This document shows, one piece after another, positions 1 through 6,143 of a stretch of DNA of 6,143 bases (position 1 is its first letter; each line of letters opens with the position of its first letter). This DNA is from JBDSYA01 sp039925865 (GTDB lineage: Bacteria; Bacteroidota; Ignavibacteria; Tepidaquicellales; Tepidaquicellaceae). The stretch is taken from the NCBI GenBank assembly GCA_039925865.1, contig JBDSYA010000038.1, forward strand, positions 1-6,143. Reading direction: 5' to 3'. The position numbers and the translations under genes were made by a program. The notes beneath the pieces were generated by a model. It was given only the letters and a program-made list of their open reading frames with translations. It had not been told where the DNA came from and did no database searches.

Positions 1-2
1 CC

Positions 3-842
3 AGAGTAACAGGTATGAATTACATTGATGCAAAAAAAATAATTGAAGAAGCCGGACTTGAAATTAAACAGGGAGATGTAAAGTATGATGAGAATATTCA
101 GATCGGACAAATCCTTGATCAGAATCCTCCTGCGGAAGAAAATGTAAAGTACGGCAGAAGGATCTACGTTACAATTTGCGGAGGCGAGCAGTTGTCAGAA
201 GTCCCTAATCTTAAAGGGAAATCTTTGCGGGATGCAAAGTTTACACTTGAGCAGAGGGGTTTGAAACTCGGTGAAACTGTAAGGAAAAATACAAACGAAT
301 TTCCGGAGAATTTTGTAATCTCGCAGGTAATACAGGCCACAAGTAAAGTTAAAAAAAATTCAGCGATAGACCTTATTCTTAGTGACGGACCTGTAGTTGG
401 TGATCTTAAAATTCCTTCCCTAACAGGCAAGACTATTGAGGAAGCAAAAAAGATCATTACAGAAGCGAAACTTAAAATTGGAAAGATAACTTATCAAACC
501 AATAATGACCTTCCCCCCGGCCAGATCATTGACCAGTATCCAAAGTTTGATAAGTCTGCTAATGAGAATACAACTGTCGATCTGTTTGTATCAAAAAAGA
601 AACCTGTTGTGCGGATAGAAACAGAGCAGGATGAAAATGACATTAATCCAAATGAAAAAATTACTGAAACACCCGATGAAACCTCAAAAAAGCCTGATCC
701 ACAAAAAGAAAAACCCAAGGATGACACCAAAGAACCTGTTCCATCGGATAAGAAGGGCGACAAAAAACCAACAATAAAAAAGGAAGATACTCCAGATAAG
801 GATGATTCTAAAAAAGATGGCACAACTAAAAAGAAATGGTGA
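3..842 (+). CDS. PASTA-domain protein, 5' end missing
   Basis: The reading frame is open to the left edge, and the residues before the first ATG (base 15) continue a PASTA repeat, so the true start lies outside the window. Counting from that ATG, three PASTA repeats are visible: about residues 1-55 (its first strand is cut), 62-125 (begins VPNLKGKSLRDAK) and 131-194 (begins IPSLTGKTIEEAKK). Each shows the family pattern of a V/I-P-x-L-x-G-x-x-x-x-x-A opening, a helix, then a Q-x-P/Q-x-x turn. Residues 195-275 are a low-complexity tail rich in Lys, Asp, Glu, Pro and Thr, probably disordered. PASTA repeats bind peptidoglycan or muropeptides and occur outside the cytoplasmic membrane, in Ser/Thr kinases, class A or B penicillin-binding proteins, or stand-alone proteins. 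No kinase or transpeptidase sequence is visible here, but it could lie upstream. The protein is probably anchored by an N-terminal membrane helix outside the window. Specific function is unknown. Confidence 0.9.
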   Translation, partial: RVTGMNYIDAKKIIEEAGLEIKQGDVKYDENIQIGQILDQNPPAEENVKYGRRIYVTICGGEQLSEVPNLKGKSLRDAKFTLEQRGLKLGETVRKNTNEFPENFVISQVIQATSKVKKNSAIDLILSDGPVVGDLKIPSLTGKTIEEAKKIITEAKLKIGKITYQTNNDLPPGQIIDQYPKFDKSANENTTVDLFVSKKKPVVRIETEQDENDINPNEKITETPDETSKKPDPQKEKPKDDTKEPVPSDKKGDKKPTIKKEDTPDKDDSKKDGTTKKKW

Positions 843-909
843 ATTAAACTTTTTATTTTACCGGCTATCTTTAAACAAACCTCTGTTAAGCTAATTCACA
901 ATTTCTATA

Positions 910-1563
910 ATGAAAAAAATTTGTCCATCAATTCTTTCAGCGGATTTTTCAAAACTAAAAGAAGAGATTATCGAAGTGGAAAAAGCCGGTGCAGACATGA
1001 TTCATTGTGATATAATGGATGGCAGCTTTGTACCTAATATAAGTTTCGGTGCCAAAATAGTCTCGGATGTCAACATGATCACTGATCTTCCTCTGGATGT
1101 TCATCTGATGATTAATGATCCCGGCAAATTTATAAAACCGTTTCATGAAGCCGGTGCCGATTTTATATCTGTTCACTATGAAAATAATATGCATCTCAAC
1201 AGAATCATAAATCAGATCAAGGATCTGGGGATAAAGGCAGGAGTAGTAATTAATCCTGCAACTCCAGTATTCATGCTTGACGAGATAATTGAATATGCAG
1301 ATTACATTCTTATCATGAGTGTTAATCCGGGGTTTGGAGGACAAAAATTTATTTCCAATTCAATTGATAAAATAGTTCAGCTGAAAAATAAGATTGATTC
1401 CAAAGGTTATAAATGCTCAATCGAAGTTGACGGAGGAATTGATATTGAAAATATAAAAGCTGTATCTGAAGCAGGTGCGGACATGTTCGTTTGCGGACAA
1501 TCTATATTCGGTTCAAAGGACAGGTATGAAGCCATTAAGAAACTTAAAGAACGGGTAACATAA
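910..1563 (+). CDS. rpe: ribulose-phosphate 3-epimerase
   Basis: Cytosolic enzyme interconverting D-ribulose 5-phosphate and D-xylulose 5-phosphate in the pentose phosphate pathway (also the Calvin cycle where present). The 217-residue product has the usual family length and a full TIM-barrel set of motifs: PSILSADF (6-13), HCDIMDG (32-38), DVHLM (63-67), the phosphate-binding loop NPGFGGQ (139-145) and EVDGGI (172-177). By family analogy the divalent-metal ligands are His32, Asp34, His65 and Asp174, with Asp34 and Asp174 as the acid/base pair; all are present. The ATG at 910 is the first start after an in-frame TAA at 892-894, so the start is secure, although no Shine-Dalgarno sequence precedes it. 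The next gene begins six bases after the stop, in the same frame, suggesting co-transcription. Nothing looks damaged. The assignment is firm. Confidence 0.97.
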   Translation: MKKICPSILSADFSKLKEEIIEVEKAGADMIHCDIMDGSFVPNISFGAKIVSDVNMITDLPLDVHLMINDPGKFIKPFHEAGADFISVHYENNMHLNRIINQIKDLGIKAGVVINPATPVFMLDEIIEYADYILIMSVNPGFGGQKFISNSIDKIVQLKNKIDSKGYKCSIEVDGGIDIENIKAVSEAGADMFVCGQSIFGSKDRYEAIKKLKERVT

Positions 1564-1569
1564 CTAAAC

Positions 1570-3126
1570 ATGAAGAATGTTTTTTTCAACGAAGATTTTG
1601 CTGCTGTAGAAAAAAATATTTTCACATCACTGAAAATACCCTCCCTTACACTGATGGAAAATGCAGGGAAAAACTCTGCAGAATTTATCTTCAAACATTT
1701 CCCTGAGTTAATGAAAAACGAGATAATTATTATTACCGGCAAAGGTAATAATGGCGGTGATGGATTTGTAATTGCCCGCTGGCTTGGCACTAATAAAATT
1801 AAAGTTAAAGTTCTGATGCTTTATGATAAAGTTGATTTAAAAGGAGATGCTTTGACAAATTTTGGTCTGCTGGAGAAATCTAAATTTGAAGATCTGAAAA
1901 TAGTGTACTGTGAAAATGAACATTCTGTAAAAAACGAAATATCTTCTGAACACAAACTTATAATAGATTCAATATTCGGTATCGGTTTCAAGGGTGAGCT
2001 TTCGGAAAACTTTAAAAAAATCTTCGATTTTGTTAACGGGCTGCCCGATAAAACTCTCATTGCTGTTGATATTCCTTCGGGGATGTACAGCAATCATCAG
2101 AAAGCTAGTTGCATAAAAGCCGACCTGACTCTTACCATGGGAGCCAAGAAATTTGAGACATTATTTTATGAAGGAAGAGAAGCCTGCGGAAAAATTGAAA
2201 TTATAAGCATTGGTATAAATAATGAGGAATTTTCAAAACATAATTCGAAAAAAATATTCGAAACAGAAGACACTGATATTAAAAATATTTTGCCGATTAG
2301 AAAAATTAATTCTCACAAATATACAAACGGGAAAGTATTTATTCTTTCCGGATCAAGAGGATTAACAGGAGCTGCATATCTTTGTTCACAGGCGGCTTTG
2401 AGAGCCGGCACAGGTGCTGTTATTGTCGGAATTCCTGAATCGATAAATGATATAATGGAAATTAAATTGACAGAAGTTATGAAACTGTCACTTGAAGAAA
2501 CAAATGAAATGACACTTTCCCTGAGAGCATATGAAAAAATAATTCCTAAATTGAATTGGTCTGACTGTGTTTTGATCGGACCTGGAATTTCAAAAAATAA
2601 GGAAACCCTTGAACTTGTAAGAAAAGTTGTGAGTGAGAATGATGTTAACTATGTTATTGATGCAGATGCTATTTCAGCATTTAAAAATTGTCTCAGTCTT
2701 TTTAGAAACAAAAAAATAATTTTAACTCCTCATTTTGGAGAATTTGCATTTCTATTGAACATAGAAGCTGAAGAATTAAAAAATGATTTTTATAATATTG
2801 CAAAAAAATTTACTGAAGAATACGACATTACTTTAGTTTTAAAAAATTCTCCTGCAATAATTTCCAACGGAAATGAGCTTTATATTAATTCAACCGGAAG
2901 GGAGAATCTCGCAACTGCCGGTACCGGAGATGTGCTGTCAGGAATTATTGCAGCTGTGTATTCACAATTAAAAGATCCTTTGCAGAGTGCAATTGCCGGT
3001 ACTTATATTCATGGAAATTGCGGTGATAATTTATATCGGAAGTTCGGTGCTAGCTCTATGATCGCAAGTGATCTTATTAATGAAATTCCAAATGTGAAAA
3101 ATAACTTGCTAAAGATTGAAAATTAA
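1570..3126 (+). CDS. nnr: bifunctional NAD(P)H-hydrate epimerase / ADP-dependent NAD(P)H-hydrate dehydratase
   Basis: Metabolite-repair enzyme acting on hydrated NADH/NADPH (NADHX, NADPHX). The N-terminal YjeF_N domain (about 1-225) epimerises the R and S hydrates; the C-terminal ribokinase-like domain (about 240-515) dehydrates the S form back to NAD(P)H using ADP (bacterial type). N-terminal signatures: TLMENAG (27-33), ITGKGNNGGDGFVIAR (55-70), IIDSIFGIGFKG (131-142) and AVDIPSGM (165-172). C-terminal signatures: HKYTNGKVFILSGS (249-261), GAAYLCSQAALRAGTGAV (267-284), IGPGISKN (336-343), VIDADAIS (362-369), LTPHFGEF (385-392) and NLATAGTGDVLSGI (446-459). Asp454 of GTGD fits the catalytic base position of this superfamily. 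At 518 residues it matches fused enzymes such as E. coli YjeF/Nnr, so both domains are complete. It starts six bases after rpe and overlaps the next gene by 11 bases. The preceding in-frame stop is that of rpe, which fixes the ATG. Confidence 0.95.
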   Translation: MKNVFFNEDFAAVEKNIFTSLKIPSLTLMENAGKNSAEFIFKHFPELMKNEIIIITGKGNNGGDGFVIARWLGTNKIKVKVLMLYDKVDLKGDALTNFGLLEKSKFEDLKIVYCENEHSVKNEISSEHKLIIDSIFGIGFKGELSENFKKIFDFVNGLPDKTLIAVDIPSGMYSNHQKASCIKADLTLTMGAKKFETLFYEGREACGKIEIISIGINNEEFSKHNSKKIFETEDTDIKNILPIRKINSHKYTNGKVFILSGSRGLTGAAYLCSQAALRAGTGAVIVGIPESINDIMEIKLTEVMKLSLEETNEMTLSLRAYEKIIPKLNWSDCVLIGPGISKNKETLELVRKVVSENDVNYVIDADAISAFKNCLSLFRNKKIILTPHFGEFAFLLNIEAEELKNDFYNIAKKFTEEYDITLVLKNSPAIISNGNELYINSTGRENLATAGTGDVLSGIIAAVYSQLKDPLQSAIAGTYIHGNCGDNLYRKFGASSMIASDLINEIPNVKNNLLKIEN

Positions 3127-3952
3127 TTCAAAGTATTATTATTTAGCATTAGCGGCATATTGTGCATTTATATTTATAATTTCTTCGATCCCGGGACAGG
3201 AATTACCAAAGGTTGATTTTGAATTCAGCGACAAGATCGCACACTTTATTGTGTATGCAGTATTATTTATTTTATTTTTTTATTCCTTAAAAAATCAAAC
3301 TAAAAGTACTAAATTACAAAAGTATTCCTTAGAGTTTGCATTATTGTTTACAATGATCTACGGAGCTACTGATGAACTTCATCAGTACTTTGTTCCAAAC
3401 CGCAGTTGTGAATTGTTTGACTGGTTTGCAGATACACTTGGAGCCCTAATTGTATATTCATCATTCAAAATTTATCATTTGAAAAACAAGACTCTAGTAA
3501 CAATGCTTATTTTCCTGACATGCTTTATTATTTTTGGTACTATTTCTGGATGTTCGTCCACTAAGGAAATTAAAGAACCCGCCGTATCCATCATTGAAGA
3601 AGAAGCCTGGCTGGATCTTATGCCTGTCATCAGCGTTAACGATGACCCGCTTGGATTTTTGATTGGAGTAAACTTTGAAACTGCAAATTCCGCAGATGTG
3701 TATGAAATAAAAGATTTGAAAATTTATTTTGACAATGATACAGCAACAGGGAAAAAATTTCAAACAGAAAAAATCAAACAGGATAATGGCAGGCAAAGGA
3801 TAAATTTATTTCAGCTTAATGAAGAAAATTATCTGAACAATAATAATAAAGTTCTTCCTCAGAAAGCACAATTTATTTTTGATCTTTATAAAAATAATAG
3901 TAAGTTCAAAACTCTAAAAACTTCAAATCTAACTATAAAAAAAGTCTACTAA
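3116..3952 (+). CDS. VanZ-like membrane protein fused to a lipoprotein-like periplasmic domain
   Basis: Residues 1-120 form a complete VanZ-like domain: four hydrophobic segments (about 7-25, 41-57, 70-85, 102-118) and the family's conserved positions SSIPG (23-27), DKIAHF (39-44), DELHQYF (86-92), Arg96 and FDWFADTLGA (101-110). VanZ-like proteins are inner-membrane proteins of mostly unknown activity; the founding member gives low-level teicoplanin resistance. The same frame continues without a stop into a short Lys-containing stretch (KNK, 123-125), a fifth hydrophobic segment (about 127-143) ending in the lipobox-like ISGC with Cys146, then a polar, probably beta-rich domain of about 130 residues that I do not recognise. 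With four helices placing residue 120 in the cytoplasm, this domain should face the periplasm. The start must be TTG at 3116: an in-frame TAA lies at 3110-3112 and the first in-frame ATG is codon 80, inside the third helix. It overlaps nnr by 11 bases and ends four bases before nuoN, so translational coupling is likely. Resistance is not implied. Confidence 0.8.
   Translation: MKINSKYYYLALAAYCAFIFIISSIPGQELPKVDFEFSDKIAHFIVYAVLFILFFYSLKNQTKSTKLQKYSLEFALLFTMIYGATDELHQYFVPNRSCELFDWFADTLGALIVYSSFKIYHLKNKTLVTMLIFLTCFIIFGTISGCSSTKEIKEPAVSIIEEEAWLDLMPVISVNDDPLGFLIGVNFETANSADVYEIKDLKIYFDNDTATGKKFQTEKIKQDNGRQRINLFQLNEENYLNNNNKVLPQKAQFIFDLYKNNSKFKTLKTSNLTIKKVY
3479..3553 (+). other. embedded lipoprotein signal peptide (lipobox) inside the VanZ-like gene
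   Basis: Read from the in-frame TTG at 3479, the product would begin MKNKTLVTMLIFLTCFIIFG and reach the lipobox ISGC, with the Cys codon at 3551-3553. That is a textbook type II signal peptide: a short positively charged start, a hydrophobic core, a lipobox, then Cys-Ser-Ser and a charged linker. An alternative ATG at 3503 would leave no positive residues, so it is less suitable. The segment sits exactly where the VanZ-like domain ends. It may act as a fifth transmembrane helix of the fusion, as a Lgt/Lsp processing site within it, or as the start of a separately translated lipoprotein. No Shine-Dalgarno sequence helps decide, because the other genes here lack one too. Confidence 0.55.
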
Positions 3953-3956
3953 CTGA

Positions 3957-5393
3957 ATGGTACAATTAAATGAACTCTACAATGTAATCCCTTTACTTAT
4001 TATCACATTTTCAGCGACATTAATTCTTTTAATTGAAGTCTTTGTTAAAAAGAGCTCTTCAATAATATTCGGATTCAGTCTTTTGTCTGTAACAGCAGCC
4101 ATAGCAACTTCATTTATTCATCTTGGTAAAGAGCTGATAGTATTCAATCAGTATTTAAGAATCTCAAATTCATCGATAACATTCAGTGTGATCATACTTA
4201 TCGGCATACTCATTACCATAATTGCTTCTAAAAATTATATTGAAAAGGAAAATATTAATTTCGGTGAATATTATTCTTTACTTTTATTTTCAGTAATGGG
4301 AATGATGCTCATGGTTTTCGCAAATGACATCTTAATTATTTTTATTGGTCTCGAACTTATGTCAATTTGTTTTTATGTATTAACAGGATTTCTAAGGCTC
4401 AGGCAAAAATCGAATGAAAGCGCTTTGAAATATTTTTTATTAGGTGCGTTTATGACAGGATTTATTTTATACGGTATAGCATTGATATATGGTATTTCAG
4501 GTACTACAAATCTTACACAAATTTATGCCACTCCGAAATTATTTACACAATATGTTTTCATGATCGGCATCGGGTTGTTCATTATCGGCTTTATGTTTAA
4601 GATCGGTGTCTTTCCGTTTCATATGTGGATCCCTGATGTTTATGACGGGGCGCCGACTGTTGTTTCCGGAATGCTTTCAACTGCCGGAAAGATCGCAGCT
4701 GTTGGCACTATAATTCCGATAATCATAACTCTGAATATTCTTAATTTTAAAATTATATTTTCAATTGCGGCTATAGCAACTATGATGTATGGAAACATAA
4801 TTGCACTTGCCCAGACCAATATTAAGAGACTACTTGCATATTCATCAATTGCCAGCGCAGGCTATATATTTGTGGGTGTTGCCGCTATGAATGATTTTGC
4901 TTTAAGGGGAATTGCATATTATTTAATTGCTTACACATTTATGCAGCTTGGAGCTTTTATAGTTGTGTCCATACTTGAAAAGCAAGACGATGGCTCGAGA
5001 GATTATAAACAAATTGACCTTGAATTTTATAAAGGACTTGGAAAAAGAAACCCTGCCATTGCGATCTACATGACATTGTTTTTATTTTCACTTGCAGGTA
5101 TTCCGCCATTTGCAGGATTCTGGGGAAAATATTATTTATTTTATGCAGCTATTCAGTCAAATCTAATATGGCTTTCAATTGTAGGTATTCTGCTGAGTCT
5201 CATCGGAGTTTACTACTACATAAAGGTAATTGTTTACATGTGGTTTATGGATTCGAAAGAAATTAATCTGCAGGAAAAAGCTTCATTTACCGGACTTGGT
5301 ATAACTGCTACATCAATGGCTGTTATCGGAACGATTATTTTCGGAGTTGATCCTAATTTATTTTTCAGGTTGTTTAAATTTGTAACTGCATAA
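3957..5393 (+). CDS. nuoN: NADH-quinone oxidoreductase subunit N
   Basis: One of the three antiporter-like, proton-translocating membrane subunits of respiratory complex I (type I NADH dehydrogenase), in the cytoplasmic membrane. At 478 residues it is close to the E. coli NuoN length and is hydrophobic throughout, consistent with about 14 helices. Key charged residues sit where the family has them: Glu133 in GLELMS, Lys158 in ALKYFLLGAF, Lys215 in FKIGVFPFHMWIPDVYDGAPT, Lys245 in STAGKIAAVG and Lys391 in GFWGKYYLF. The discontinuous-helix signatures FPFHMWIPDVYDGAPT (219-233) and FSLAGIPPFAGFWGK (377-391) are intact. NuoL and NuoM share the fold; the WIPDVYDGAPT wording and the length without a long lateral helix favour NuoN. 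The ATG at 3957 directly follows an in-frame TGA (3954-3956), fixing the start. It lies four bases after the VanZ-like gene. No other nuo gene adjoins it in this window. Confidence 0.95.
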   Translation: MVQLNELYNVIPLLIITFSATLILLIEVFVKKSSSIIFGFSLLSVTAAIATSFIHLGKELIVFNQYLRISNSSITFSVIILIGILITIIASKNYIEKENINFGEYYSLLLFSVMGMMLMVFANDILIIFIGLELMSICFYVLTGFLRLRQKSNESALKYFLLGAFMTGFILYGIALIYGISGTTNLTQIYATPKLFTQYVFMIGIGLFIIGFMFKIGVFPFHMWIPDVYDGAPTVVSGMLSTAGKIAAVGTIIPIIITLNILNFKIIFSIAAIATMMYGNIIALAQTNIKRLLAYSSIASAGYIFVGVAAMNDFALRGIAYYLIAYTFMQLGAFIVVSILEKQDDGSRDYKQIDLEFYKGLGKRNPAIAIYMTLFLFSLAGIPPFAGFWGKYYLFYAAIQSNLIWLSIVGILLSLIGVYYYIKVIVYMWFMDSKEINLQEKASFTGLGITATSMAVIGTIIFGVDPNLFFRLFKFVTA

Positions 5394-5494
5394 TGAATTT
5401 TTTTTGTGAAATAGTAATTAACAATTGTATTAAAATTTAGAATCACACTTTATAAATTCTGATCCTGATCCAACAATAAATTTCAAATCAGTAA

Positions 5495-6143
5495 ATGCAA
5501 ATTCAATATTCAAAATGGCTGCCGGATTCAAAAACGGATGAGAAAAGACTGGAAGACCTGATCTCTATATTCAGCACTTTACTTATTCGCACAAACGGCG
5601 ATATACAAGAAGCGCTGGACTGGCTTGAAGAACTTGGTCTTGAATATGAATTATTTGACAAGAATATTTCCTTTCAGGATTTTGTGGAACAACTCAAAAA
5701 GCAAGGTTACATTGCGGAAAAAGACGGGATGCAAATGCTTACAGCTAAAGGGTCTCATAGAATAAGAACTGACTCCCTCAAGAAAATATTTTCAGGAATG
5801 AAACCTGATACTTCGGGTTTCCATGAAACAAATAAATCCGGCAGGGGAGTGGATAAAATAGGTGATCTTAAAAAATTTGAGTTTGGAGATCAGATTTCAA
5901 ACATTGATCTTACATCAACCATTAAAAACGCTTTCCTTAAATCTGATATAAATAATTTCAAGCTTACTGAAGAAGATATCGATGTACATGAAACAGAACA
6001 TATGTCAAGCTGCGCTACAGTACTGATGATAGATATTTCACACAGCATGATACTTTATGGAGAGGACAGGATAACTCCTGCTAAAGAAGTTGCACTGGCA
6101 TTATCGGAACTCATCCTTTCAAAATTTCCAAAAGACAAACTTG
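5495..6143 (+). CDS. VWA-domain protein, 3' end missing
   Basis: The frame starts at ATG 5495, directly after an in-frame TAA (5492-5494), and runs off the right edge after 216 complete codons. Residues 1-160 are a soluble region: a helical part (about 15-100, with LEDLISIFSTLLIRTNGD and ALDWLEELG) followed by a Gly/Lys-containing linker. At about 165 the frame enters HETEHMSSCATVLMIDISHSMILYG, the opening of a von Willebrand factor A domain. The metal-dependent adhesion site DxSxS is intact (Asp180, Ser182, Ser184), and the next helix, TPAKEVALALSELI, follows the usual pattern. No signal peptide or membrane helix is visible, so it is probably cytoplasmic. The arrangement resembles uncharacterised VWA proteins of the COG4867 kind, which often sit beside a MoxR- or magnesium-chelatase-like AAA+ ATPase; the partner cannot be seen here. 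Specific function is unknown. The 101-base gap from nuoN suggests its own promoter or a looser link to the operon. Confidence 0.88.
   Translation, partial: MQIQYSKWLPDSKTDEKRLEDLISIFSTLLIRTNGDIQEALDWLEELGLEYELFDKNISFQDFVEQLKKQGYIAEKDGMQMLTAKGSHRIRTDSLKKIFSGMKPDTSGFHETNKSGRGVDKIGDLKKFEFGDQISNIDLTSTIKNAFLKSDINNFKLTEEDIDVHETEHMSSCATVLMIDISHSMILYGEDRITPAKEVALALSELILSKFPKDKL

Larger units (their letters stand above)
910..5393 (+). other. probable operon rpe - nnr - VanZ/lipoprotein - nuoN
   Basis: The four genes share a strand and are separated by a six-base gap, an 11-base overlap and a four-base gap, which leaves no room for internal promoters or terminators outside coding sequence. The flanking gaps are larger (67 bases before rpe, 101 bases after nuoN). 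Co-transcription is inferred from spacing alone; promoters could still lie inside the genes. I could not identify a confident promoter in the 67-base gap or a hairpin terminator in the 101-base gap, so the ends of the unit are uncertain, and the PASTA or VWA genes could belong to it. Confidence 0.6.

Noticed and set aside
827..855. Inverted repeat TAAAAAG / CTTTTTA (827-833 and 849-855) spanning the stop codon of the PASTA gene, followed by a T-rich run.
   Set aside because: The stem has one G-C pair and a 15-base loop, so it would be very weak; such A/T pairings are expected by chance in this sequence. Not enough to call a terminator.
955..1344. A 129-codon open frame on the minus strand within rpe.
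   Set aside because: It is a shadow of rpe, whose family motifs are unmistakable; the minus-strand translation shows no recognisable domain. The other minus-strand frames over 1407-2093, 3494-3796 and 5234-5446 are rejected for the same reason.
3116..3952. Glycopeptide resistance gene (vanZ).
   Set aside because: Only the broad VanZ-like family signature is present. There is no vanHAX or two-component system nearby, and most VanZ-like proteins have no shown role in resistance.
5376..5405. Eight-T run just after nuoN (5398-5405) with a short AAATT/AATTT pairing before it, resembling an intrinsic terminator.
   Set aside because: The five-base, A/T-only stem would not be stable, and no GC-rich hairpin precedes the T run.
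5425..5456. Possible promoter before the VWA gene: TTGTAT (5425-5430) and TATAAA (5451-5456).
   Set aside because: The spacing is 20 bases, longer than a normal sigma-70 spacer, and TATAAA-like strings are common in AT-rich DNA. The Bacteroidota-type TTTG / TAnnTTTG pattern is also not clear here.

Overview
The window is AT-rich, gene-dense chromosomal DNA with every recognisable gene on the + strand. Five adjoining reading frames fill it, two of them cut by the window edges. No ATG or TTG start is preceded by a clear Shine-Dalgarno sequence, and all five proteins have recognisable bacterial families. Together with the low GC and the gene mix, this points to the Bacteroidota/Chlorobiota/Ignavibacteriota side of bacteria. 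That placement is inferred from general features, not from a match.

Layout: (1) bases 3-842, the 3' part of a PASTA-repeat protein ending in a charged Lys/Asp/Pro tail; (2) a 67-base gap; (3) 910-5393, a tightly packed block that is probably one operon: rpe (ribulose-phosphate 3-epimerase), a bifunctional NAD(P)HX epimerase/dehydratase (nnrE-nnrD type), a VanZ-like membrane protein fused in frame to a lipoprotein-like periplasmic domain, and nuoN (proton-pumping subunit of complex I); (4) a 101-base gap; (5) 5495 to the window end, the 5' part of a von Willebrand factor A (VWA) protein with an intact DxSxS metal site at its truncated C-terminal end.

The block mixes pentose-phosphate metabolism (rpe), repair of damaged NADH/NADPH (nnr) and NADH oxidation (nuoN). 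These share nicotinamide cofactors in a loose sense, but the grouping may simply be housekeeping genes co-transcribed for convenience. The PASTA and VanZ-like proteins belong to the cell envelope.

I found no RNA genes, CRISPR array, insertion sequence, phage gene or sizeable repeat. The window looks like ordinary core genome. The least ordinary item is the VanZ-lipoprotein fusion at 3116-3952, whose second half begins with what looks like a complete lipoprotein signal peptide including its own possible TTG start. I do not see a convincing undescribed multi-gene system.
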